Positions 1 through 6,272 are shown, numbered from the stretch's first letter. The stretch: 6,464 nt of DNA from Candidatus Cloacimonadota bacterium (GCA_023228285.1 JALOBM010000099.1:1-6464), one strand, 5' to 3'. Numbers and translations are program-made. Notes: a model not told the origin generated them from the sequence alone.

Positions 1-75
1 AGACCCGGATCAGGGTCTCGATATATATCTGATCGGAGTTTTGTCACTTCAGTTGCGGCTTTTTTAAATCGATGC

Positions 76-114
76 TTTGGACTGGAAGTGGCAGATGTCC
101 AAATCCAGTCCAAA
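76..114. repeat. 11-bp perfect inverted repeat around GTCCA motif
   Basis: TTTGGACTGGA at 76-86 is exactly complementary to TCCAGTCCAAA at 104-114, with a 17-nt spacer that holds another GTCCAAA. As RNA it would form an 11-bp stem. No T-tract follows on the plus strand (the downstream sequence begins ATCAGCGC), and on the minus strand the stem is followed by A-rich sequence, so it is not a convincing intrinsic terminator on either strand. Each arm contains the GTCCA/TGGAC core that recurs downstream, so it may instead be a paired protein-binding site. Function is unknown. Confidence 0.6.
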
Positions 115-239
115 ATCAGCGCAATTTGAAGTTATCGGTGATTAAAGAAGGTCCAGAAGCGTCCAAAATCTCAATGTCCAAGTCCAAACATAGTCCATCA
201 TATCTCCGCACCACATAAGGCTTTATCCCCATTTGTCCA
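97..239. repeat. Cluster of eight GTCCA motifs
   Basis: GTCCA occurs in the same orientation at 97, 108, 151, 161, 176, 182, 193 and 235, most often extended to GTCCAA or GTCCAAA. The 10-mer GTCCAAAATC is exact at both 108-117 and 161-170. Leaving out the copy at 176, successive spacings are 11, 43, 10, 21, 11 and 42 bp, all near multiples of one helical turn. One inverted copy (TGGAC) lies at 78-82. Such phasing would place the copies on one face of the DNA, as in an array of regulator or nucleoid-protein sites. That reading is inference. No adjacent gene within the window is clearly served by it. Confidence 0.55.
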
Positions 240-342
240 AGTGAGGACGATTTGAAGCTTTGGGTGACGGTTTATAACTCTGAACATAAACCCTGATCTT
301 GCTGAAGTGAATGTAGTGTCATATAAAGCTTGGTGTGGTAAT

Positions 343-549
343 CTACGGATTGCTACAGCGACCGAAGGAAGCCTTTGGATCATTCTCCTCTTTCCCTTTG
401 TTCGATACTGTGTTGAAGCTGATATCAAGGCGTTATCATCCTGTGTTCACTCGATGATAACCCGATAATATCAGGTTCAAGTATAGATAACCAGAAGAGG
501 AATGAAGGTCTTTGCTAAATCAGGCAGGAATCTACCAGACAATCCGTAG
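343..549. repeat. 207-bp imperfect inverted repeat, possible MITE-like relic
   Basis: The outer ends are a perfect 10-bp inverted pair: CTACGGATTG (343-352) and CAATCCGTAG (540-549). Moving inward, TCATTCTCCTCTT (380-392) mirrors AAGAGGAATGA (495-505) apart from a 2-nt insertion, and TCGATAC (402-408) mirrors GTATAGA (481-487) with one mismatch. The centre is the 68-bp palindrome listed separately. All arms share nearly one axis, near position 446, so this is one element and not scattered matches. No open reading frame inside looks real, and no clear target-site duplication is visible at the ends. It could be a decayed non-autonomous element, a REP/BIME-like intergenic repeat, or a highly structured 3' end of the minus-strand transcript from the radical SAM gene. 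Confidence 0.6.
413..480. repeat. 68-bp central palindrome of the inverted repeat
   Basis: Three perfect arm pairs share one exact axis (446.5): TTGAA 413-417 with TTCAA 476-480, CTGATAT 419-425 with ATATCAG 468-474, and GTTATCATC 432-440 with GATGATAAC 453-461. They are separated by a 1x1 mismatch and a 6x6 internal loop in which two of six positions still pair. The tip GTG/CAC (443-445 / 448-450) also matches. About 26 of 34 position pairs are complementary. Neither strand carries a T-tract after the stem, so a standard Rho-independent terminator is unlikely. It lies about 90 bp beyond the stop codon of the minus-strand radical SAM gene, where it could protect that mRNA's 3' end. Confidence 0.65.
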
Positions 550-572
550 TATATTGGTTAGTAACTGACGAT

Positions 573-1925
573 CTAAAGCAGTTGATCGGCAAGGCATTGC
601 ATCATCATCTCCCGATTGTGTTTTGATACACTATGCAGCGGCATGTCCTTTTGAGCGTGCATCCGTTTCAGATGAGACAGTATCCTGTCCGCGGGGTGTT
701 TCTGCAACAAGGTATGCCACAGATTGGGGTATTCCTCTTTGTTCCAATACAAAGAAAGTAAATGAGCGTAATCCTGCAGTAAACAAAGATCGTCGAAACT
801 AAGAGCATCCGAGCACAATACTTGGTACGGAGGCATATCCATCCACAAGTACTGTCTCTCCTGCGCAATTTGCATCATGGGTGTATCCGGCAGAATCTTC
901 AATGTACCCAATTGCACTGCGGCAGGTTCACAACTGCATAGTTCGTTCAAAGACCGGATTACCGAAGCGAGATCTTCCCCAGGTAGTCCGGTGATGAGAT
1001 CGGCATGAACTCTGATTCTGGTGCGGGTTTTCAGATCAAGCAGTGCCCGGCGGGATTTCTCCCAGTCTGTATATCTACCGCTTTGCCATAACACATCCGG
1101 ATTTGTGCTTTGTATGCCCACTTCAAAGCGGATGCGTCCGGCGGGAGCTTTGCTGAGGATATCAAAGTCCGTTTCATCCAGCAAATCGGGATAAATCTCG
1201 AAGTGATAATCAAAATCGCTGTCATTGCAGATTGCATAATTCCAAATGGCGTGGGCAAGGTCTTTCTGGATGTTGAAACTACGGTCTATGAACTTTAAGG
1301 TACGAGGTTTCAACTCTGCCAGCAGGGCCAATTCCTTGTGCAACCGATCCATCTCTCCCGCTTTTGTGAGTTCAAATCTGGGTTGATGGCGCATATCGTT
1401 GGCAGACAGGCAATAGACGCAAGCATAAGGACATCCCCGATAGCACTCGAAATAAATGAGATGATCTTCCAGCTCCGTTTTGTCTCCTTCAGTATAGGGG
1501 AAGGGAATATCCTTGAGATGGATGGAGGCAGGACTTTGTACACAGCTTTTTGGATCGAAAGCACTTTCTGCCAAAGCCCTGAATTTTCCTTCACCTTCTC
1601 CAATGATAACATAGGAGTTTTGGGCCTGCTGAAATGAAGCTGCTTCCGGCCCTCCAATCACAAAGAGGCATTGGGGAAGGATCTTACTCAGTTCAGCTTG
1701 TAAGCTGCACAGCATCACCCGGTTCCAGATATAGGCAGAAAAGCATATTACATCAGGCTTTTGGGAGTAGACATCTTCCATGATCTGATGCAGAGGTTCT
1801 TTCAAGCTATAGGTTTTCATCCTAGTTTCACATTCCAGATCCCGGATCATCTGTCGCATATAGTAAAGAGCCAGATTGGATTGACTCCAACTGCTGTTTA
1901 GGGCTACTAAGAGAATCTTTTTCAT
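573..1925 (-). CDS. B12-binding radical SAM protein, DUF4080 type
   Basis: This 450-aa protein has the layout of cobalamin-dependent radical SAM enzymes. Residues 1-115 form a B12-binding-like Rossmann domain (start KILLVALN, then GGPEA at 91-95 and IIGEGEG at 107-113). A radical SAM core of about 150-345 follows, with the 4Fe-4S motif CPYACVYC (Cys165, Cys169, Cys172) and an extra Cys161 four residues earlier. Residues 340-450 resemble DUF4080, including LGTLKILPDTPM and PPYQVL. The family is known to cleave S-adenosylmethionine to a 5'-deoxyadenosyl radical; many B12 members methylate or rearrange unactivated carbons, but the DUF4080 substrate is unknown to me. The cobalamin-ligating DxHxxG motif is not evident. 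No transporter or partner gene lies beside it. The gene is divergent from the signalling operon. The ATG has no Shine-Dalgarno before it (GATACCCC precedes it), yet the protein begins exactly where the family does. Stop is TAG. Length is complete. Confidence 0.93.
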   Translation of the reverse strand: MKKILLVALNSSWSQSNLALYYMRQMIRDLECETRMKTYSLKEPLHQIMEDVYSQKPDVICFSAYIWNRVMLCSLQAELSKILPQCLFVIGGPEAASFQQAQNSYVIIGEGEGKFRALAESAFDPKSCVQSPASIHLKDIPFPYTEGDKTELEDHLIYFECYRGCPYACVYCLSANDMRHQPRFELTKAGEMDRLHKELALLAELKPRTLKFIDRSFNIQKDLAHAIWNYAICNDSDFDYHFEIYPDLLDETDFDILSKAPAGRIRFEVGIQSTNPDVLWQSGRYTDWEKSRRALLDLKTRTRIRVHADLITGLPGEDLASVIRSLNELCSCEPAAVQLGTLKILPDTPMMQIAQERQYLWMDMPPYQVLCSDALSFDDLCLLQDYAHLLSLYWNKEEYPNLWHTLLQKHPADRILSHLKRMHAQKDMPLHSVSKHNREMMMQCLADQLL

Positions 1926-1930
1926 GGGGT

Positions 1931-1960
1931 ATCATTACAGGTTGTGGCTTTAGCGGTCAA
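1931..1960 (-). promoter_or_regulatory. Candidate promoter giving a leaderless radical SAM mRNA
   Basis: On the minus strand TTGACC (plus 1955-1960, 5 of 6 to TTGACA) is followed after 18 bp by AATGAT (plus 1931-1936, 4 of 6 to TATAAT). The -10 box would end 5 nt before the ATG, so transcription would start at or next to the A of the start codon. This agrees with the absence of a Shine-Dalgarno. The -10 match is mediocre and the call is tentative. Confidence 0.35.
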
Positions 1961-2000
1961 GATATTTTGCGTCGAAGCATATTGGTTTTTGTCTGTGTTC

Positions 2001-2036
2001 TTGCTTTATTTGTTAGAATTGCTTATCATATATAAT
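2001..2036 (+). promoter_or_regulatory. Candidate sigma-70-type promoter of the kinase operon
   Basis: Two overlapping options lie in an AT-rich stretch. TTGCTT (2001-2006) is 17 bp from TATCAT (2024-2029). A perfect TATAAT (2031-2036) has TTGTTA (2010-2015) only 15 bp upstream. Either leaves a leader of about 55-65 nt before the ATG at 2100. No clear operator dyad is visible in the leader. The divergent gap of 174 bp must hold promoters for both directions. Confidence 0.4.
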
Positions 2037-2099
2037 TGAGGTTACATAGATATCGGATAGTTTAGTAAAGCAACTCAAGCTCATTTAAGAAAGGATAAT

Positions 2100-3833
2100 A
2101 TGAATCTTGCCTATGAGCATTTACCTGAAAGGGAATTTCGGGAACTCCCGCTATTTTCCTGCCACGGACCGGGTTATTGCAGAGTTATAGCTTTGTTCAT
2201 TTTCTTGCTGCTTGTTACGCAGATAAGTGGCCGTGTCGTAAAAGTAGGCATATACATGAATCCCCCCAAGGTTTATTGGGGCGAATCGGGGAAACCTTCC
2301 GGTATATTTGTGGAGATCATGAATCACATTGCACATGCTGAAGGCTGGGAGATAGAGTATCACAAAGACACTTGGGACAACTGTCTGAACATGCTGCAGG
2401 ACGGGGAATTGGACTTAATGACGGATGTGGCATACAATTCCGAGCGCGACGAGGTAATGGACTTTCATCAAACACCGGTTTTATTCTCATGGACACAATT
2501 TTTTGCCAGGCATGGAGTGAAGCTGGATTCGTTTCAGGATCTGGAAGGATTGCGCTTGGCGGTATTGGAGAACTCGGTTCAGGCAAAGACTTTGCGAGAT
2601 CTCTTGAGTTTATCCGCAGAAGGCAGCTCCTTTGTGTATGCTTCCAGTTTCGATGAGGTATTGGCATTGGTGCGCGATGGGAAGGCCGATGCAGCGGTAA
2701 CGAACTACTACTTTGGCAGACAGAATGCCAAGAAATATGGCCTGGAGGAAACAGACATCATTCTGGAGCCCGCCACCTTGTATTTTGCTGCCAAACAGGG
2801 TCGTTCGAGCGATCTCCTCGGAGCTATCGACACACATCTGAGTGAATTGAAGGACAGACCGGACTCATATTATTATGCAGTATTAAATAAATACAGCTTC
2901 CAAAGCAACGAATACAAGCTTCCCAGATGGGCCGTCCTCATTAGCCTGGGCTTGATCATAGCCCTATTGTTTTCCGTATTGGCAGCAAATATACTTCGAA
3001 GACAGGTTCGGAAACGGACTGCAGAATTGCAGGAATCCAACAGGGAGATGGAAAAACGCATTGAAAAGAGAACCGAAGAACTAGCACTCGCCATGCACAA
3101 AGCCCAGGTTGCAGATATGCTAAAATCAGCTTTTCTGGCTACGATGTCCCATGAATTGAGGACGCCTCTGAATTCGGTGATCGGCTTTACCGGGATATTA
3201 CTGAAGGAAATGCCCGGCGCCGTAAACGAAGAGCAAAAGAAAATGTTGAGCATTGTTCAAAACAGTGCCAGACACTTACTCGCACTTATCAACGATGTTT
3301 TGGACATCTCCAAGATAGAGTCGGGACAGCTGGAACTACATTACTCCCATATAGATCTGCGCTCCCTTTTGGAGAATGCAATTCAGGTGGTGTCTGTCCA
3401 AGCTAATGCCAAGGGCTTGAATCTACTTTACAATCCAGGAAATGCTCCCAGGGAGATCACCGTTGATGAGCGTCGCTTTGAACAAGTGATCCTGAATCTG
3501 CTAAGTAATGCCATCAAGTTCACCGAAAAGGGCGAGGTATCGCTGTCATGCATGGTTAAAGAAGCAAATCTGTATCTGATAGTAAAGGATACCGGAATTG
3601 GCATCCCTCTGGAGAAACAAAGCAAACTATTCCAGCCATTTGTGCAGGTTGATTCTGGAATTAACCGCAAGTATGAGGGTACTGGACTGGGTCTCTTCAT
3701 CAGCCGTAAGATCATGAATTTGATGAGTGGTGATATCACTATGGAAAGCGAAATGGATAAGGGTAGCACATTCACAGTAATTCTACCTCTGGATGCCGGG
3801 GAGAGATCATGCCAGTCTCAGTCCTCATTATAG
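2100..3833 (+). CDS. Membrane sensor histidine kinase with periplasmic SBP_bac_3-like domain
   Basis: This 577-aa kinase probably autophosphorylates in response to a small periplasmic ligand. A first hydrophobic segment spans about 28-43, a solute-binding-protein-like domain about 46-270 (VGIYMNPPKVYW, then SERDEVMDF with Arg116 where family 3 binding proteins usually contact a ligand carboxylate), and a second membrane helix about 277-298. A charged coiled coil follows (301-345), then HisKA with SHELRTPLN (phosphoaccepting His351), then HATPase_c with the N box NLLSNAIKF (Asn466, Asn470), G1 DTGIGIP (497-503), an F box near 511-514, and G2 EGTGLGL (526-532). All catalytic boxes look intact. 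The layout recalls the sensor half of BvgS/EvgS kinases but without their attached receiver and Hpt; those functions sit on separate genes here. AGAAAGGA (2088-2095) supports the ATG. The 26 residues before the first hydrophobic segment are long for a signal anchor, but no internal ATG offers a shorter start. The 3' end overlaps the next gene. Confidence 0.95.
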   Translation: MNLAYEHLPEREFRELPLFSCHGPGYCRVIALFIFLLLVTQISGRVVKVGIYMNPPKVYWGESGKPSGIFVEIMNHIAHAEGWEIEYHKDTWDNCLNMLQDGELDLMTDVAYNSERDEVMDFHQTPVLFSWTQFFARHGVKLDSFQDLEGLRLAVLENSVQAKTLRDLLSLSAEGSSFVYASSFDEVLALVRDGKADAAVTNYYFGRQNAKKYGLEETDIILEPATLYFAAKQGRSSDLLGAIDTHLSELKDRPDSYYYAVLNKYSFQSNEYKLPRWAVLISLGLIIALLFSVLAANILRRQVRKRTAELQESNREMEKRIEKRTEELALAMHKAQVADMLKSAFLATMSHELRTPLNSVIGFTGILLKEMPGAVNEEQKKMLSIVQNSARHLLALINDVLDISKIESGQLELHYSHIDLRSLLENAIQVVSVQANAKGLNLLYNPGNAPREITVDERRFEQVILNLLSNAIKFTEKGEVSLSCMVKEANLYLIVKDTGIGIPLEKQSKLFQPFVQVDSGINRKYEGTGLGLFISRKIMNLMSGDITMESEMDKGSTFTVILPLDAGERSCQSQSSL

Positions 3834-4177
3834 AAGACAACCTGGACAATTACTATTTGATGCAGTACCTTTTAGAAAGCAGGGAATACACTGTGCTGGG
3901 CGCTGAGAATGGCTGGTTGGGTCTGCAGATGGCTTTATATAATGTGCCGGACATCATATTACTGGATATTCAGCTACCTGGGATGGATGGGTACGAAGTA
4001 TTGCACGAAATCCGTTCTAATCCCGATATTGCTGATATTCCAGTTGTGGCTGTTACTTCCTACGCTATGGCGGGTAATAAAAAACAGGTCCTGGATGCAG
4101 GCGCTACCGGATACATCGAAAAACCGATTGATCCGGAAACGTTTGCCGATCAGGTCACAAGCTATCTGAAAGCCTAG
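3809..4177 (+). CDS. Single-domain CheY/DivK-like response regulator
   Basis: This 122-aa protein is a lone receiver domain with no output domain. It has the acidic pair Glu9-Asp10 (LIIEDN), phosphoacceptor Asp53 (LLDIQLPGMDG), the switch threonine Thr83 (AVTSYA), and Lys105 in EKP. All catalytic positions are present, so it should be phosphorylatable, presumably by the kinase encoded just upstream (inference from operon position). Such regulators act by protein-protein contact or as shuttles in phosphorelays. Its ATG lies 25 bp inside the kinase gene in another frame, preceded by GGGGAGAG (3798-3805), a strong ribosome site within the kinase reading frame, which suggests translational coupling and matched stoichiometry. 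It resembles the N-terminal receiver of the next protein in pattern (N..N.Y.L..LL, EY..L.A.NG), hinting at duplication. Stop is TAG. Confidence 0.95.
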   Translation: MPVSVLIIEDNLDNYYLMQYLLESREYTVLGAENGWLGLQMALYNVPDIILLDIQLPGMDGYEVLHEIRSNPDIADIPVVAVTSYAMAGNKKQVLDAGATGYIEKPIDPETFADQVTSYLKA

Positions 4178-4193
4178 AGTACAAGGAGAAGGG

Positions 4194-6272
4194 ATGAGAA
4201 CAATACTAAACGTGGACGATCAAAGCGAGAACCTATATTTTCTGCAAAGTTTGCTGGGAACTAAGGAATACCGGTTTCTGGATGCTAAAAACGGTAAAGA
4301 AGCCATGGAGATACTAGAGAAAGAACAGATAGATTTGATTATTAGCGACATCCTCATGCCTGTGATGGACGGCTTCTCTTTATGTAGAGAATTACGGCAA
4401 AACCCTAAACTGAAACATATCCCCTTCATCGTTTTTACTGCTACCTATACTGGAGAGAAAGATGCAGTACTTGCAAAAACAATGGGTGCAGATGACTATA
4501 TCAGAAAGCCGTGCGAACCAGATGAGTTACTTCAGAGAATCCATGCAGCCATAGCAAAAAAGGATGACATCCATCGCTTTGATAAATTGGAGAATCCAGA
4601 CGACGAAACCGTACTGAAGATGTACAATGAACGTCTGGTGCGCAAGCTGGAAGAGAAGATGCAGGAAATGGAAGCTGAAGTAATAGAGCGCAACAAAGCT
4701 ATACAAGCCCTGAAACAAAGTGAAGCCCTTCTGAAGACGATTCAATCCATCGTGAAACTGGGGGGCTGGGTGTATTATCCAAGCACTAAACAGTTCTACT
4801 GGTCTGATGAGATGTACAAATTGCATGATCTTGATATACAAAATACACCAATAGACGAGGCTATTAAGTGTAGTAGGTCTGGTTATGACCAAGATACTTT
4901 AAAAACAATAGAGGACAATTGGAACGAGATCCAGAAGAGTGGTAAAGCCTATGTCATAGAGTCTTGGTTCACTACCATGAAGGGTCGCAAGATATACGTA
5001 AACTCTGCGGCTGTCGCGGAATGGGAGGGAGGCAGCATCTCCAGGATCATTGGGACTTTTCACGATATAACCGAAAAGAAAGAAGCAGAAACAAAACAGT
5101 ATGAATTGGAACAACAACTAAGGCAAGCTCAGAAGCTGGATTCCATTGGGCATCTGGCTGGGGGAATAGCTCACGATTTCAACAACATTCTCACCGTGAT
5201 CCTGGGATATACCGAAGAAATACTCAATGTGCTTCACGATAAGGATCCTATCCGGCAGGAAATAGAAGAAATCAATAAAGCCGGACAGAGAGGGGCAAGC
5301 CTTACCCGACAGCTTCTGACTTTCAGCCGTAAGCAAGTAATCAAACCCCAATTGCTGGATCTAAACGAGATCATTGAAAACCTATCTAAAATGCTGATGC
5401 GTTTGATCGGAGAAGATATCGAATTCGTGAAGGAACTGGCAGATGATCTGCCGAAGATACTTGCGGACGTGGGGCAAATTGAACAGGTGATCATGAACTT
5501 GGTTATCAACGCCAGAGAAGCCATGGAAATGGGTGGAACTCTTACTATATCTACCTTTGCCTACCTTCCGGATTCAAACTTCACAGCCAGACATCCCATG
5601 ATAAAAGGGGATAGTTTTGTAGTGTTGAAAGTGAAGGATACCGGGTGTGGTTTGGATGCGGAAACCATAGAACACATCTTCGAGCCTTTCTTTACCACTA
5701 AACCCAAAGGACATGGCACCGGTCTGGGTTTACCCACAGTCTATGGTATTGTACGGCAGGCCGGCGGAAGTATCAATGTGGTTAGCAGCCCCGGCAAGGG
5801 AGCCATGTTTGTGATCATGTTACCGGCAGCAAGCGGTGAAAGCGAAGTGAATCATGAAGCGAAAGTTCCCATCCAGCAAGGTCTGCACGATGAACTGGTG
5901 CTGATAGTGGAAGATGATCAATCCATCGCAGATTTGAGCGGGAAGATGATTAAGAAGATGGGATTCAAGGTAATGCTAGCAGATAGTGCCGATCAAGCCA
6001 TGATTCTGATAGAGGATGAGGGTCTGCGCCCCTATTTGATTATCAGCGATGTGGTTATGCCCGGCATGAGCGGAGTAGAATTGGCAACTATCATGCAGTT
6101 CAAACATCCGGAGATCAAGCTGCTCTTGATGTCAGGCTACACAGAGAATGTGATCTCACAACATGGTGAATTGGATCCCAGCATTCCGTTTCTGCGTAAA
6201 CCCTTTACCCGCCAGGAACTTCATGTAAAGATCGGGGAAGCGCTAAAATACGAACACTCTGCCAATACTTGA
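4194..6272 (+). CDS. Soluble hybrid histidine kinase, REC-PAS-HisKA-HATPase-REC
   Basis: This 692-aa protein has no membrane segment and should be cytoplasmic. REC1 (about 1-120) carries Asp8-Asp9, phosphoacceptor Asp52 (SDILMPVMDG), Thr82 and Lys105. A coiled linker (about 135-180) leads to a PAS domain (about 180-296) ending in the PAC-like GTFHDITEKKEAE. HisKA has GGIAHDFNN (His327), the NtrB/CckA-type variant of the H box. HATPase_c has Asn435 and Asn439 in MNLVINAREAM, G1 DTGCG (482-486), F box FEPFFTTK (496-503), and G2 HGTGLGL (507-513). REC2 (about 567-685) has Glu573-Asp574, phosphoacceptor Asp619 (SDVVMPGMSG), Ser647 and Lys669. REC1 makes the kinase a likely target for a phosphoryl group from another kinase, plausibly the membrane kinase of the same operon, while REC2 can take phosphate from His327. 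No Hpt or output domain is present. It starts 16 bp after the response regulator, with AAGGAG (4183-4188) ahead of the ATG. Its H box differs from that of the membrane kinase, so the two are not recent duplicates. Confidence 0.95.
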   Translation: MRTILNVDDQSENLYFLQSLLGTKEYRFLDAKNGKEAMEILEKEQIDLIISDILMPVMDGFSLCRELRQNPKLKHIPFIVFTATYTGEKDAVLAKTMGADDYIRKPCEPDELLQRIHAAIAKKDDIHRFDKLENPDDETVLKMYNERLVRKLEEKMQEMEAEVIERNKAIQALKQSEALLKTIQSIVKLGGWVYYPSTKQFYWSDEMYKLHDLDIQNTPIDEAIKCSRSGYDQDTLKTIEDNWNEIQKSGKAYVIESWFTTMKGRKIYVNSAAVAEWEGGSISRIIGTFHDITEKKEAETKQYELEQQLRQAQKLDSIGHLAGGIAHDFNNILTVILGYTEEILNVLHDKDPIRQEIEEINKAGQRGASLTRQLLTFSRKQVIKPQLLDLNEIIENLSKMLMRLIGEDIEFVKELADDLPKILADVGQIEQVIMNLVINAREAMEMGGTLTISTFAYLPDSNFTARHPMIKGDSFVVLKVKDTGCGLDAETIEHIFEPFFTTKPKGHGTGLGLPTVYGIVRQAGGSINVVSSPGKGAMFVIMLPAASGESEVNHEAKVPIQQGLHDELVLIVEDDQSIADLSGKMIKKMGFKVMLADSADQAMILIEDEGLRPYLIISDVVMPGMSGVELATIMQFKHPEIKLLLMSGYTENVISQHGELDPSIPFLRKPFTRQELHVKIGEALKYEHSANT

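Larger units (their letters stand above)
1..572. other. Long noncoding region rich in repeats
   Basis: No convincing gene is present here. Two plus frames are open from the window edge (one to a TAA at 65-67, one to a TGA at 127-129), but neither short peptide is recognisable, so a truncated gene tail at the left edge is possible but unsupported. A minus-strand frame across 198-428 gives a low-complexity peptide with no family resemblance and runs through a palindrome, so it is not called. At the left edge AGACCC (1-6) pairs with GGGTCT (13-18), and CCGGATCAG (5-13) can instead pair with CTGATCGG (29-36) with one bulged G. These alternative hairpins could belong to a terminator of a gene outside the window. 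The rest holds the GTCCA cluster and the large inverted repeat listed separately. Confidence 0.7.

Noticed and set aside
1..129. Tail of an upstream gene entering from the left edge on the plus strand
   Set aside because: Two different plus frames are open from the edge, and neither gives a recognisable C-terminus. The stretch also contains hairpins more typical of intergenic DNA.
97..239. CRISPR array
   Set aside because: The repeated unit is only 5-10 bp with irregular spacing; there are no 24-40 bp repeats, regular spacers or cas genes.
198..428. A 76-aa minus-strand open frame in the upstream noncoding region
   Set aside because: The peptide resembles no family I recognise, has no supported ribosome site, and its coding frame runs through the inverted-repeat element, so it is most likely a chance frame.
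413..480. Rho-independent terminator for the radical SAM gene
   Set aside because: The stem is long, but no T-tract follows it on the minus strand; the nearby sequence continues as mixed composition.
1338..1637. Plus-strand and alternate-frame open frames within the radical SAM gene
   Set aside because: They overlap a gene with clear radical SAM motifs on the minus strand and encode no recognisable domains.
2100..3833. Membrane kinase as a full BvgS/EvgS-type unorthodox kinase
   Set aside because: The protein ends shortly after HATPase_c, with no attached receiver or Hpt domain, and it has only one periplasmic binding-protein-like domain.
3909..4169. An 86-aa alternate-frame peptide inside the response regulator gene
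   Set aside because: It is tryptophan- and tyrosine-rich nonsense from a shifted frame; the receiver frame has all catalytic residues.
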